In this document: in pieces, positions 26,439 through 34,572 of the stretch | How the letters are laid out: each line of letters begins with the position of its first letter | Numbering within the stretch: position 1 is the stretch's first letter | Position numbers and translations under genes: made by a program | Notes under the pieces: generated by a model | What the model was told of the DNA's origin: nothing | Seen by the model: the letters and a program-made list of their open reading frames with translations, nothing else | Databases searched by the model: none | Assembly (NCBI GenBank): GCA_003326195.1 | Contig: LXQE01000159.1 | Coordinates: 1 to 58,145 of the forward strand | DNA from: Nostoc punctiforme NIES-2108 | Lineage (GTDB): Bacteria; Cyanobacteriota; Cyanobacteriia; Cyanobacteriales; Nostocaceae | Direction of reading: 5' to 3' | DNA: 58,145 nt

Positions 26439-27920
26439 TTATTCCCCACTTCCCAGCACCCAATCAACTAGCGTCCGAACGCCGTAGCCAGTTGCTCCAG
26501 CGCTGTTGTAGCCATTTTCTTTATCTGTCCACACTGGGCCAGCAATATCTATGTGCGCCCAAGGGGTTTGTTTGACAAATTGCTTGAGGAAAAGGGCTGC
26601 GGTAATTGCACCACCTGGACGCGGCCCTGTATTTTTCATATCCGCGATACCAGATTTTAGCCCTTCAAAATATTTTTCTTCCATTGGCATCCGCCAAATC
26701 TTTTCTCCTGAACTTTCCGCAGCTTTTTCGATTTGGGAAGCGACAGCTTCATCGGGAGTGTACAAACCAGCAATATCCTCACCCAAGGCAATGACATTGG
26801 CACCAGTCAGGGTGGCTAAATCAACGATCGCATCTAATCCCAATTTGTCGGTATACACCAAAGCATCTGCTAGGGTCAAACGTCCTTCTGCGTCGGTGTT
26901 GTTCACTTCGATTGTTTTGCCGTTTGATGCGGTGAGAATATCTCCAGGGTGCATGGCGTGACCGCTAATCATGTTTTCCGCTACTGCTGAGATGAAGTGA
27001 ACTTCAACATCTGGCTTAATTTGAGCAATTGCTTTTGCTGCCCCCAAGGTAGCAGCTGCACCCCCCATATCCATCTTCATAGTTTCGATGCCACTACCAG
27101 CACCTTTGATATTCAGTCCGCCAGAATCGAAAGTTACACCTTTACCAATAATTGCTAGTTTCTTTTTAGGTGTACCTTCTGGCTTGTAAGTCAGATGAAT
27201 GAATTTAGGTGGCAGTTCGGAACCTTGCGATACTCCCAAAAAAGCACCCATTCCTAACTTTTCACAGTCTTCTTTTTCCAGAATTTCTACTTGTAAACCG
27301 TACTCTTTGGCGATCGTTTGAGCAGTTTCGGCTAAGGTAATTGGTGTGACTGCGTTGGCTGGTGCTGCGACTAATTGCCGTGCCAAATTTACCCCAGAAA
27401 CAATTTGATTGGCGCGGATAATGGCGGCTTCTTGTCCACCGAAACCTAGTAAATCTACACTTTCTATTTGTGAACCTTTATCTTCTGGTTCTGATTTAAA
27501 GCGAATATCTTGGTAAAGTGCTAATTCCACACCTTCTGCGATCGCTTGGGCACTGGCTGCTGGATCGTTATTCCACAATGGAAAACTAAAACCCAAAATT
27601 TTGCTTTTTTGCTTTTTTCCTACCCTGGCTACAGCCGCAGCAGCGCGACGCAGAGTATCTAGTTTTAGTGCATCTGGTTTGCCTAAACCTACTAAAATCA
27701 ATTTCCGCACTGGGCTACCAGCATTTACACGGGTGAAAATAGTGCTATTGGCTTTACCTTTAAATTCTTCTTCAGTAATCAGTTCTTTTAATACCCCAGA
27801 AAACTTTTGATCTAAAGTAGCTAGTTCTCCGGTTAACTCTACTGCATCTTCAAATAATCCAATTGCCAAACTATCGCCTGCCCACTCTAGTAAAGGCTTA
27901 TCACTAGGTTGAATTGTCAT
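26439..27920 (-). CDS. pepA: Leucyl aminopeptidase (M17)
   Basis: A 493-residue M17 metallo-aminopeptidase. The C-terminal catalytic domain carries IGKGVTFDSGGLNIK with the first metal ligands (Lys and Asp), MKMDMGGAAATLGA, and the signature NTDAEGRLTLADALVY with metal-binding Asp and Glu. GARPGG-like NTGPRPGGAITAALFLKQF and WAHIDIAGPVW close the domain. The N-terminal regulatory domain (about 1-170) is normal. It is a cytosolic hexameric enzyme removing N-terminal residues. It lies upstream of plsX on the same strand, with a 235-bp repeat-containing gap, so co-transcription is uncertain. Confidence 0.95.
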   Translation of the reverse strand: MTIQPSDKPLLEWAGDSLAIGLFEDAVELTGELATLDQKFSGVLKELITEEEFKGKANSTIFTRVNAGSPVRKLILVGLGKPDALKLDTLRRAAAAVARVGKKQKSKILGFSFPLWNNDPAASAQAIAEGVELALYQDIRFKSEPEDKGSQIESVDLLGFGGQEAAIIRANQIVSGVNLARQLVAAPANAVTPITLAETAQTIAKEYGLQVEILEKEDCEKLGMGAFLGVSQGSELPPKFIHLTYKPEGTPKKKLAIIGKGVTFDSGGLNIKGAGSGIETMKMDMGGAAATLGAAKAIAQIKPDVEVHFISAVAENMISGHAMHPGDILTASNGKTIEVNNTDAEGRLTLADALVYTDKLGLDAIVDLATLTGANVIALGEDIAGLYTPDEAVASQIEKAAESSGEKIWRMPMEEKYFEGLKSGIADMKNTGPRPGGAITAALFLKQFVKQTPWAHIDIAGPVWTDKENGYNSAGATGYGVRTLVDWVLGSGE

Positions 27921-27993
27921 TTTGGGATTTTGTGTAAATATTCCTTCTTGTACCAGTATTGCTCAAAATTCTTGTTTCATGCTGAGGGGAGTG

Positions 27994-28037
27994 GGTATTG
28001 GGTATTGGGCATTGGGCATTGGGCATGGGGCATTGGG
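27994..28037. repeat. gggcatt heptamer array downstream of the pepA start
   Basis: Five or more heptamers of the gggtatt/gggcatt/gggcatg type in tandem, immediately upstream of pepA's leader region on the minus strand. Confidence 0.8.
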
Positions 28038-28103
28038 AGCAGGAGTCAGCAAGTATAAGTTAATAAATTAGTATAAATAGCACTTGTCAATGAGTATTTA
28101 ATA

Positions 28104-28405
28104 CTCGTTAATCCACCTCAGAACTCCGTTAACGAGTCTTTGATCCTCGTTAATCCACCTCAGAACTCCGTTAACGAGTCTTTGATCCTCGTTAATCCAC
28201 CTCAGAACTCCGTTAACGAGTCTTTGATACTCGTTAATCCATCTCAGAACTCCGTTAACGAGTCTTTGATCCTCGTTAATCCACCTCAGAACTCCGTTAA
28301 TGAGTCTTTAATCCTCGTTAATCCACCTCAGAACTCCGTTAATGAGTCTTTAATCCTCGTTAATCCATCTCAGAACTCCGTTAACGAGTCTTTGATCCTC
28401 GTTAA
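28104..28405. repeat. 42-bp tandem repeat array, seven copies plus a partial eighth
   Basis: Units start at 28104, 28146, 28188, 28230, 28272, 28314 and 28356, each exactly 42 bp, and the array ends with CTCGTTAA at 28398-28405. Each unit starts CTCGTTAA and contains TTAACGAG, so 8-bp arms can pair within a unit (17-nt loop) or across unit borders (9-nt loop). Differences among copies are single substitutions, such as TTAATGAG in two units, which keeps G-U pairing. Confidence 0.92.
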
Positions 28406-28617
28406 AGAAGCTATGATCTCCATTCTTTTACCTGACTTTTTGCGTTATGTGGAAAAGTCCACTAAAAACCTAACCCCCTAACCCCCTTCCCGTGTCGGGA
28501 AGGGGGAAAATTCAAAGTCTCTCTCCTTTTAGGAGAGAGAAATAGAAGTGAGGTTTTCCAGATACCGTGAAAATTCAGATTCTTTTACGTACTGCTTCTT
28601 GCCCCATGCCCCATTCC

Positions 28618-29781
28618 CTATGCCCCAATTGTTGTATCAATGTTAAATTTTCTGGCGATCGCTGCTATTATTTCTTGCTCAAGTCGTGTAGTCTTATTGT
28701 CAAGCTGGGCAATTTTTTCACACTGAACGAGCAAGGGTATAGCAAAATCACGATTCAGCTGATTGAGCAGTATATCTAAAGACTTAGGTGATTTGATATT
28801 TTGGGCAATGGCATCCAACGAGGTAGGACTGAGTTTTACAGCTTGTAATTCTGGCAAAATTTCTTCCAAAGTCTTATCTGGATGGCTAGCCAAAATCATG
28901 TGAACTAAGATTTGATCCATGATGGCTTCTTGAGCGATCGCACTTTCTAGATACTTTTCACTTTCGGCTTTTAATGTTGCTAATGTCTGTGGCGATGCCA
29001 GAGAAGTAGATTCATCTAGCTTGGTTTCGTAAAACCGACAAGCAGCATACCCCAATGAATAGATCATCGTTGCATTTGAACTAGCTCCAATCACTGCACC
29101 CGCTAAGGGCACATTTCGCAGCAAGCCTAACCCCGCAGCTTTTAACAAACGCCCTCCACCCAAAGCCAACCCAAAAATTGCTAAAATTTCACCTTTACGC
29201 GCAGGATCTTTTAAATCTAGCCCGTAGACAGATGCAATTTGATAAAGCATTTCTGACTGCAATTTTGTTGTTGCTGTTAAATCAATTGCCAACAATGCCA
29301 CTGCTATTCCTGGCAAAAAACTAGTGGCTAGTCCCACTGTCCCTGCTTGAGTTGCTTTTTCCACCATGATGCGGTGAGCAAGCTGGCTGGGTGATTCATT
29401 TGGATACTGTTTTTTGAGCTTGTTTACCGCCGCTTCTGCTTTTTCCAAATCAACAAGGTTATTATCACTAATTAGCCAATTGAGATTTAAGACTCCAGAT
29501 AGTTTTCTAATCAGCCAATTTTCGCTGAGGCGATTCACAACCTGACCGCTGGTTTGAGTTGTTTGCTCAATAAACTTGTGTGTTTCTTTCGCCGTCGCTT
29601 CTCCCACACCTATTGCTGTGTCTAAAACTGCTTGGCCAGTTTCAGCAACAGTTTTAATCAAAGACTCTAATACAGACGGTTCATTTTCTATTGATGATTG
29701 AGCCTGAATTCCTGCTTCTGAAGTTTCTCTGGGTGAATTAACCAATTTATTCACCTCTATTTTTTGGGGTTTGTCTGCCAT
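28618..29781 (-). CDS. EcsC family protein
   Basis: A 387-residue protein of the EcsC type. The N-terminal about 100 residues are polar and helical (KPQKIEVNKLVNSPRETSEAG, then LIKTVAETGQAVLDTAIGVG). The core has LAHRIMVEKATQAGTVGLATSFLPGIAVALLAIDL, a hydrophobic hairpin, then ASVYGLDLKDPARKGEILAIFGLALGGGRLLKAAG and NVPLAGAVIGASSNATMIYSLGYAACRFYE, all typical of EcsC-like proteins. The function of the family is unclear; membrane association is expected. The last codons (encoding IGA, stop) lie inside a gggcatt-type heptamer run, so the C-terminus may have been re-made by repeat insertion. Confidence 0.75.
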   Translation of the reverse strand: MADKPQKIEVNKLVNSPRETSEAGIQAQSSIENEPSVLESLIKTVAETGQAVLDTAIGVGEATAKETHKFIEQTTQTSGQVVNRLSENWLIRKLSGVLNLNWLISDNNLVDLEKAEAAVNKLKKQYPNESPSQLAHRIMVEKATQAGTVGLATSFLPGIAVALLAIDLTATTKLQSEMLYQIASVYGLDLKDPARKGEILAIFGLALGGGRLLKAAGLGLLRNVPLAGAVIGASSNATMIYSLGYAACRFYETKLDESTSLASPQTLATLKAESEKYLESAIAQEAIMDQILVHMILASHPDKTLEEILPELQAVKLSPTSLDAIAQNIKSPKSLDILLNQLNRDFAIPLLVQCEKIAQLDNKTTRLEQEIIAAIARKFNIDTTIGA

Positions 29782-30091
29782 TGCTTGACACCATCTTGTA
29801 AAGCCTCTCTCTTTTGGTTGTAGCTAAGTTTGGGCGGCTTTGACATCTCTCAATAAGTACAATTCGTCAGAGCAAATAGGAATTATTCTGAGTTTTAACT
29901 ATAGACAGAAGATGGATGACAGAGATTTTAATTTTGCCAATGATAACCTAATATCAAAAACACTTTGCCTTCTCAAATAGTGAGTATTTCTGAAATAAGA
30001 GCGGCCATTTTTCTTGGCAATATTGTTCGATCAATTACCAGCAATTAAATCTTATTGTGTAAGTAGTTCTGTATATTCATCTAATCCTACC
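29782..30091. other. Intergenic region, 310 bp
   Basis: Spacer upstream of the EcsC-family gene and downstream of the alpha/beta hydrolase, both on the minus strand. No repeat array, ORF or RNA feature was recognised. A promoter for the EcsC-family gene is expected here but no clear box was found. Confidence 0.35.
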
Positions 30092-30895
30092 TCAGCTATC
30101 AGCTTTACTTTCTAAAAAGTCGTTATCTTTAAGAATTTCATAGAGATTAGTATCTTGCTCTAGCAAACAAGCGTGTCCACAATGGGGCAACACTACAATC
30201 TTGTTATTTGGTAAGACTTTCCCTATTCGGTTGACTTCGCTTACAGAAGGCAAAAGGCGATCGCTAGCACCAGCAATCAACAAAACTGGTTGAGTCAAGT
30301 GACCTAACTTTTCCTCATCGATATCAAACTCTCGCAGTAAAGACAACCGCCAAAGAACGGTTTCTGCCGGGACAGAACGCATAGTTTTCAGCAAATCGTG
30401 GCGATCGCTTCGAGAAATGCGTGACAAAGATGCTAAAAATGGCAACAAGCCTAGTGCGCCAATATCATATAATCCTGTTGGCACTAAGTAAGTTAGCTGG
30501 GATGCCCAACTTAACCAAGGGCGAAGATGAAAGGACGAAGCTGGGTTAATTAGGATGATTCGCTTAAATAAATCGGGTGCTTGGATTGCCACTTTCATTG
30601 CCAAGCAACCACCAAAGGACTCACCACACAAGTAAACTGGCCTCTGAGAGCTTTTTTCTAATTCGGCGTCGATCAAGTCCAATACACTCTTAGTTAGGGC
30701 ATCCCAAGTGTTAAGGTCTTTTCGGGGGAGCGCCAAAGAGCGCACATCAAACCCAGTTTCTAATCCTGCGGTTTGCGATCGCAATAGTTGACCAGTTCCA
30801 TCCATTCCTGGCAAATATACCAACAACGGATACTCTGGCTGTACTCGTTTAGGAGTCAGGAAACAAGGGTTTAGCTCAACTTCTGTGATAGTCAT
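30092..30895 (-). CDS. Alpha/beta hydrolase
   Basis: A 267-residue alpha/beta hydrolase. The oxyanion region is LLVYLPGMDGTGQLLRSQ, the nucleophile elbow is CGESFGGCLAMKVA with Ser93, the acid is likely Asp in IAGASDRLLPS (about residue 212), and His is in LPHCGHACLLEQDTNLYEIL. The layout resembles the esterase/thioesterase-like proteins of plant plastids and cyanobacteria. In plants, related proteins are followed by a PlsC-like acyltransferase domain (the phytyl ester synthase/diacylglycerol acyltransferase type). Here a separate PlsC-like gene lies 171 bp upstream on the same strand, so a joint role in acyl ester synthesis is a reasonable inference. No signal peptide. Confidence 0.85.
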   Translation of the reverse strand: MTITEVELNPCFLTPKRVQPEYPLLVYLPGMDGTGQLLRSQTAGLETGFDVRSLALPRKDLNTWDALTKSVLDLIDAELEKSSQRPVYLCGESFGGCLAMKVAIQAPDLFKRIILINPASSFHLRPWLSWASQLTYLVPTGLYDIGALGLLPFLASLSRISRSDRHDLLKTMRSVPAETVLWRLSLLREFDIDEEKLGHLTQPVLLIAGASDRLLPSVSEVNRIGKVLPNNKIVVLPHCGHACLLEQDTNLYEILKDNDFLESKADS

Positions 30896-30940
30896 TGGTC
30901 ATTAGTCATTAGTCATTGGTCATTGGTCATTGGTCAATGG
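30896..30940. repeat. gtcatta/gtcattg heptamer array upstream of the hydrolase
   Basis: Six tandem heptamers immediately 5' of the hydrolase start codon, on the minus strand. Confidence 0.85.
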
Positions 30941-31066
30941 TATAAAACTTTTGGACTGCGAATTGTTGCTTTTATGAGCTTCGGTACTTTTGAGCAAAAA
31001 CAAAAAAGTCTCGGAACAAGCTACTCAAAGTTGTGCAGACAATCCAAAATTCCAAATCGAATAGCT

Positions 31067-31792
31067 CTAATAGCAACCTTGACGCAGTAAATTGCTAATT
31101 TCGCCCTGACAGTGTTCTGTCAGTTCAGCCACAACAGTTCTGGCTTGTTTGCCATGATATTTTTTATGATGTTGGGGCGTAATCCAATAAGGACGACCGA
31201 TTAACACCGCAACTCGACGATAAATTACCAAGGGATGCCAACCATTTTGATTAAATAAAGGTTCTGAAGGGTCGAATACACTCAAAAGTCTTAATGGGAA
31301 ACCATTGGTGTTTACTTCTTCTAAGGAAGCGATCGCGATCGGCAAAATAGCTAAATCCTGCACATTCGCTCGCAATGCCAAATGGGCAAATCCCCGCTGA
31401 AACTCACCCACCTGGTTTGGCTGAGTAAATTTCACCATTGGTTCAGTCCCTTCTGGAAATACTCCCACCATCTGCTTGGATTGCAATAGCACCTGTGACT
31501 GCGAAAAAAAGCTTTGCTGGCGGTTTTGAGTATCTTCCAAGGGAAAACACCCCAATTGACCGGTGACAATCTCTCGCATGACTGGAACTTGTCCCATATA
31601 GTGATGGCAAGCAAAGCGAATCGGACTCGATAACGCTGCCATTAAAATCAGTGCATCCATAAAGCTGCGGTGATTGCTGACTACCAAGACGCTCGCATCC
31701 TGGGGAATGCGGTCTTCGTAATAGCGGAACATTTGCGTTGAGAATGCCGCCACCAAAGCGCGAGAAATCTCTAGGGGGCTATTTCCACTCAT
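31067..31792 (-). CDS. PlsC-like acyltransferase
   Basis: A 241-residue glycerolipid acyltransferase-like protein. Motif I is VVSNHRSFMDALI with His41-x4-Asp46. Motif III is VGVFPEGTEPMVKF (PEGT intact, final Arg replaced by Glu). Motif IV is LAILPIAIASLEEV. It lacks membrane helices at the N-terminus. With the downstream alpha/beta hydrolase it matches the two halves of plant PES/DGAT proteins, so diacylglycerol, phytyl ester or wax ester formation is a possible role alongside phosphatidate synthesis. It is clearly different from the 212-residue PlsC at 16.2-16.9 kb. Confidence 0.82.
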   Translation of the reverse strand: MSGNSPLEISRALVAAFSTQMFRYYEDRIPQDASVLVVSNHRSFMDALILMAALSSPIRFACHHYMGQVPVMREIVTGQLGCFPLEDTQNRQQSFFSQSQVLLQSKQMVGVFPEGTEPMVKFTQPNQVGEFQRGFAHLALRANVQDLAILPIAIASLEEVNTNGFPLRLLSVFDPSEPLFNQNGWHPLVIYRRVAVLIGRPYWITPQHHKKYHGKQARTVVAELTEHCQGEISNLLRQGCY

Positions 31793-32171
31793 ACCTAATC
31801 AATATATTTTCCGGTAAATATGGCAATTTGTCTTAATTTAATTTTTACATTTCTTTACTATTGCCATGACCGTCTTAAGATAGAAATATCTAATCTCCAA
31901 AAGCAACTAAATTTTCTGTATTCCCAATTATGTATTCTCGATCACAATAATATCTAATAGAAACTATTCGAAAAAATTATGATTAGTTAATTTCCATTTT
32001 TTAGGTAAAAATGAGTTTAATTGATGCATATTAAAAAACAATTCTGGACTTGATAAATTTGCTAGTATGAAGATGTTATTGGAAAAAATAGGAATAATAT
32101 TGTATAATTGCGTGGTTTTGCCGCTGAAAGCTAAGAGATAAAACCTTTTAATAAGTTAATTTTTATTTTGC
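31793..32171. other. Intergenic region between divergent genes
   Basis: A 379-bp AT-rich region between the acyltransferase (minus) and metG (plus). A metG promoter candidate is listed separately. No other feature was seen. Confidence 0.4.
32079..32108 (+). promoter_or_regulatory. Candidate sigma-70 type promoter of metG
   Basis: TTGGAA (32079-32084) and a perfect TATAAT (32103-32108) are separated by 18 bp and lie about 63 bp upstream of the metG start codon. Confidence 0.55.
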
Positions 32172-33776
32172 ATGAATCTAGTGAATAAAACAAAAAAGAC
32201 ATTTGCACTGACCACACCCCTATATTATGTAAACGATGTCCCCCATATAGGCAGTGCTTACACGACGATCGCAGCCGATGTAGTGGCGCGATTTCAGAGA
32301 TTACTGGGACATCAAGTATTACTAATTACAGGTACAGATGAACATGGGCAAAAAATTCAGCGATCGGCAGAAAGTTTAGGGAAAGGTCCACAAGAATTTT
32401 GTGATGAAATTGTCCCTAGTTTCGTGAGTTTATGGCAATTATTAGATATTCAATACGATCGCTTTAGTCGGACTACTGCGCCTCGTCATCAAGCGATCGT
32501 CAAAGAATTCTTTGAGCGAGTCTGGGAATCTGGTGATATTTACCAAGGACAACAACAAGGCTGGTACTGCGTATCCTGCGAAGAATTCAAAGAAGAACGG
32601 GATCTGCTAGAAGGACACCGTTGCCCAATTCATACTAACAAAGAAGTGGAGTGGCGAGACGAACAAAACTATTTTTTCCGCTTATCCAAATATCAAACTA
32701 AGCTGACAGAATTTTATCAATCTCAACCGGATTTTATTCAACCAGAAAGTCGGCGTAATGAAGTTCTCAGCTTTGTCAATCAAGGACTGCAAGACTTTTC
32801 CATTTCCCGAGTGAATTTAGATTGGGGTTTTCCCGTACCAGTCGATCCCAAGCACACTCTCTATGTCTGGTTTGATGCGCTGTTAGGTTATGTCACAGCA
32901 TTACTAGAACCAGATGCAGAACCGACTTTAGCAAATGCGTTAGAAACATGGTGGCCGATTAACCTGCACCTAATTGGTAAAGATATTCTGCGCTTTCATG
33001 CAGTTTACTGGCCAGCAATGCTGTTGTCAGCAGGCTTGCCCTTGCCAGAGAAAGTCTTTGGGCATGGCTTTTTGACTAAAGACGGGCAGAAGATGGGCAA
33101 AAGTCTGGGTAACACCCTTGATCCTGTGGCATTAGTTAAGAGCTATGGTAGTGATGCCGTTCGTTATTACTTCCTTAAGGAAATCGAATTTGGTAAGGAT
33201 GGAGATTTTAATGAAGTTAGGTTCATTAATGTTCTGAATGCAGATTTGGCAAATGATTTAGGTAATTTGCTCAATCGCACTTTGAGCATGGTGAAAAAGT
33301 ACTGTGCTGAGAATAATGTCCCATCAATCGGCAATGAAGGGATTCCTGACGAAAATCCTTTGAAAGCAATTGGTTTACGTCTAGGGGAACAGGTAAAACA
33401 AGCATACCAAGAGCTAGCTTTCAGTCAAGCCTGCGTGGCCATACTTTCATTGGCGCAAGCCAGTAATAAGTTTATTGATGAACAGGCTCCTTGGTCATTA
33501 TATAAACAGGGACAGCAGGAGTCGGTGGAAAAGGTTCTCTACGCAGTTCTAGAATCGGTTAGACTAGCAGCTTATCTGCTATCCCCAATTATTCCAAACA
33601 TCAGTAGCGATATTTATCAGCAACTGGGTTTTGGAATAAACTTTAACAATCGAATAGAAAGTTCAGTTAATGCTCCTTTTGCCACCCATGCTACATGGGG
33701 ACTACTATCGAGCAAACAACAGTTGGGTAAACACCAACCTGTATTTCAACGAATAGAACCCCCGAAAAACTATTAG
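32172..33776 (+). CDS. metG: Methionyl-tRNA synthetase
   Basis: A 534-residue class I synthetase. The HIGH motif is PHIGSAYTTI (His25-Ile-Gly-Ser28), and KMSKS appears as KMGKS near residues 307-311 followed by LGNTLDPVAL. The connective peptide has a single CVSCEEF...CPIH zinc knuckle, and the catalytic WFDALLGYV and GKDILRFHAVYWPAML segments are standard. It ends after the anticodon-binding helical domain without the C-terminal EMAP-like dimerisation domain, as usual in cyanobacteria. It charges initiator and elongator tRNA-Met. It is monocistronic, with its own strong-looking promoter. Confidence 0.96.
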   Translation: MNLVNKTKKTFALTTPLYYVNDVPHIGSAYTTIAADVVARFQRLLGHQVLLITGTDEHGQKIQRSAESLGKGPQEFCDEIVPSFVSLWQLLDIQYDRFSRTTAPRHQAIVKEFFERVWESGDIYQGQQQGWYCVSCEEFKEERDLLEGHRCPIHTNKEVEWRDEQNYFFRLSKYQTKLTEFYQSQPDFIQPESRRNEVLSFVNQGLQDFSISRVNLDWGFPVPVDPKHTLYVWFDALLGYVTALLEPDAEPTLANALETWWPINLHLIGKDILRFHAVYWPAMLLSAGLPLPEKVFGHGFLTKDGQKMGKSLGNTLDPVALVKSYGSDAVRYYFLKEIEFGKDGDFNEVRFINVLNADLANDLGNLLNRTLSMVKKYCAENNVPSIGNEGIPDENPLKAIGLRLGEQVKQAYQELAFSQACVAILSLAQASNKFIDEQAPWSLYKQGQQESVEKVLYAVLESVRLAAYLLSPIIPNISSDIYQQLGFGINFNNRIESSVNAPFATHATWGLLSSKQQLGKHQPVFQRIEPPKNY

Positions 33777-33939
33777 TCCTTATCAAACTCTGATTTTGTT
33801 CAATTTTTTATTTTCTCACAAAATTTATCGTGGCTCAATTTAAATTAGCCGCGGAACATTATCATAAGCCGCTGTGACTAGCATCTAAAAGTTGGTAATT
33901 TGTATCAAAAATAACAGGGATAAAAATTGAGGTATCACA

Positions 33940-34572
33940 ATGATGTTGAATAATTTGGAAAATGATTCAATCTTTACGCCAGAACAGGTTTTGGAGAATC
34001 GGGGTAGGGTAGCCATATTTATTGATGGCTCAAATTTATTTTACGCTGCACTGCAATTAGGTATTGAAATAGATTACACGAAGCTATTATGTCGATTAAC
34101 AGGGGGTTCTAGATTACTGCGTTCTTTTTTCTACACTGGCGTAGATCGGACAAACGAGAAGCAACAGGGGTTTCTGCTGTGGATGCGTCGCAATGGCTAT
34201 CGAGTCATTGCTAAGGATTTAGTCCAGCTACCAGATGGCTCTAAAAAAGCTAACTTAGATGTAGAAATAGCAGTAGACATGATGGCGTTAGTAGATTCTT
34301 ATGATACCGCAGTTTTAGTCAGCGGTGATGGAGATTTAGCTTATGCGGTCAATTCAGTCAGCTATCGTGGCGTGCGGGTAGAAGTTGTGAGCTTGCGTTC
34401 GATGACCAGCGACAGCTTAATTAATGTAAGCGATCGCTACATTGATTTAGAAGCTATCAAAGAAGATATTCAAAAAACCCCTCGCCAAAGCTATCCATAC
34501 CGGCCGTTATCTGGTATCGGTTTTTTGGAAGACCCTAGAACTAGTGATGGACACCTAGAAATCCAAGAATAA
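33940..34572 (+). CDS. NYN domain protein, LabA/DUF88 family
   Basis: A 210-residue protein with a PIN-like NYN domain. The first acidic strand is RVAIFIDGSNLFYAAL (D28-G-S-N), the second acidic site is VDMMAL, and VLVSGDGDLAYAVNSV carries the remaining Asp residues. These are the conserved metal-binding acids of NYN ribonucleases. The family includes LabA, which affects KaiC-dependent output of the cyanobacterial clock, but orthology to LabA cannot be asserted from this alone. The TAA stop overlaps the lptC ATG by one base (TAATG), indicating coupled translation. Confidence 0.86.
   Translation: MMLNNLENDSIFTPEQVLENRGRVAIFIDGSNLFYAALQLGIEIDYTKLLCRLTGGSRLLRSFFYTGVDRTNEKQQGFLLWMRRNGYRVIAKDLVQLPDGSKKANLDVEIAVDMMALVDSYDTAVLVSGDGDLAYAVNSVSYRGVRVEVVSLRSMTSDSLINVSDRYIDLEAIKEDIQKTPRQSYPYRPLSGIGFLEDPRTSDGHLEIQE

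Larger units (their letters stand above)
27921..28617. other. Repeat-dense intergenic region, no gene
   Basis: This 697-bp gap between pepA and the EcsC-family gene consists largely of repeats. It has a gggcatt heptamer array (about 27994-28037), the seven-copy 42-bp array (28104-28405), and a hairpin-rich segment (about 28470-28540) with CCCCCTTCCC/GGGAAGGGGG and TCTCTCTCC/GGAGAGAGA stems. Heptamers of the ccccatg type follow at 28601-28629. The 113-codon frame 28140-28481 is a by-product of the 42-bp periodicity. Confidence 0.8.

Noticed and set aside
28104..28405. CRISPR array
   Set aside because: The 42-bp units are contiguous with no variable spacers and no cas genes are near; it is a tandem repeat array.
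28140..28481. 113-codon protein of NPPQNSVNES repeats
   Set aside because: It is read entirely through the 42-bp array, whose length divisible by three keeps frames open; no ribosome binding site or unique N-terminus supports a gene.
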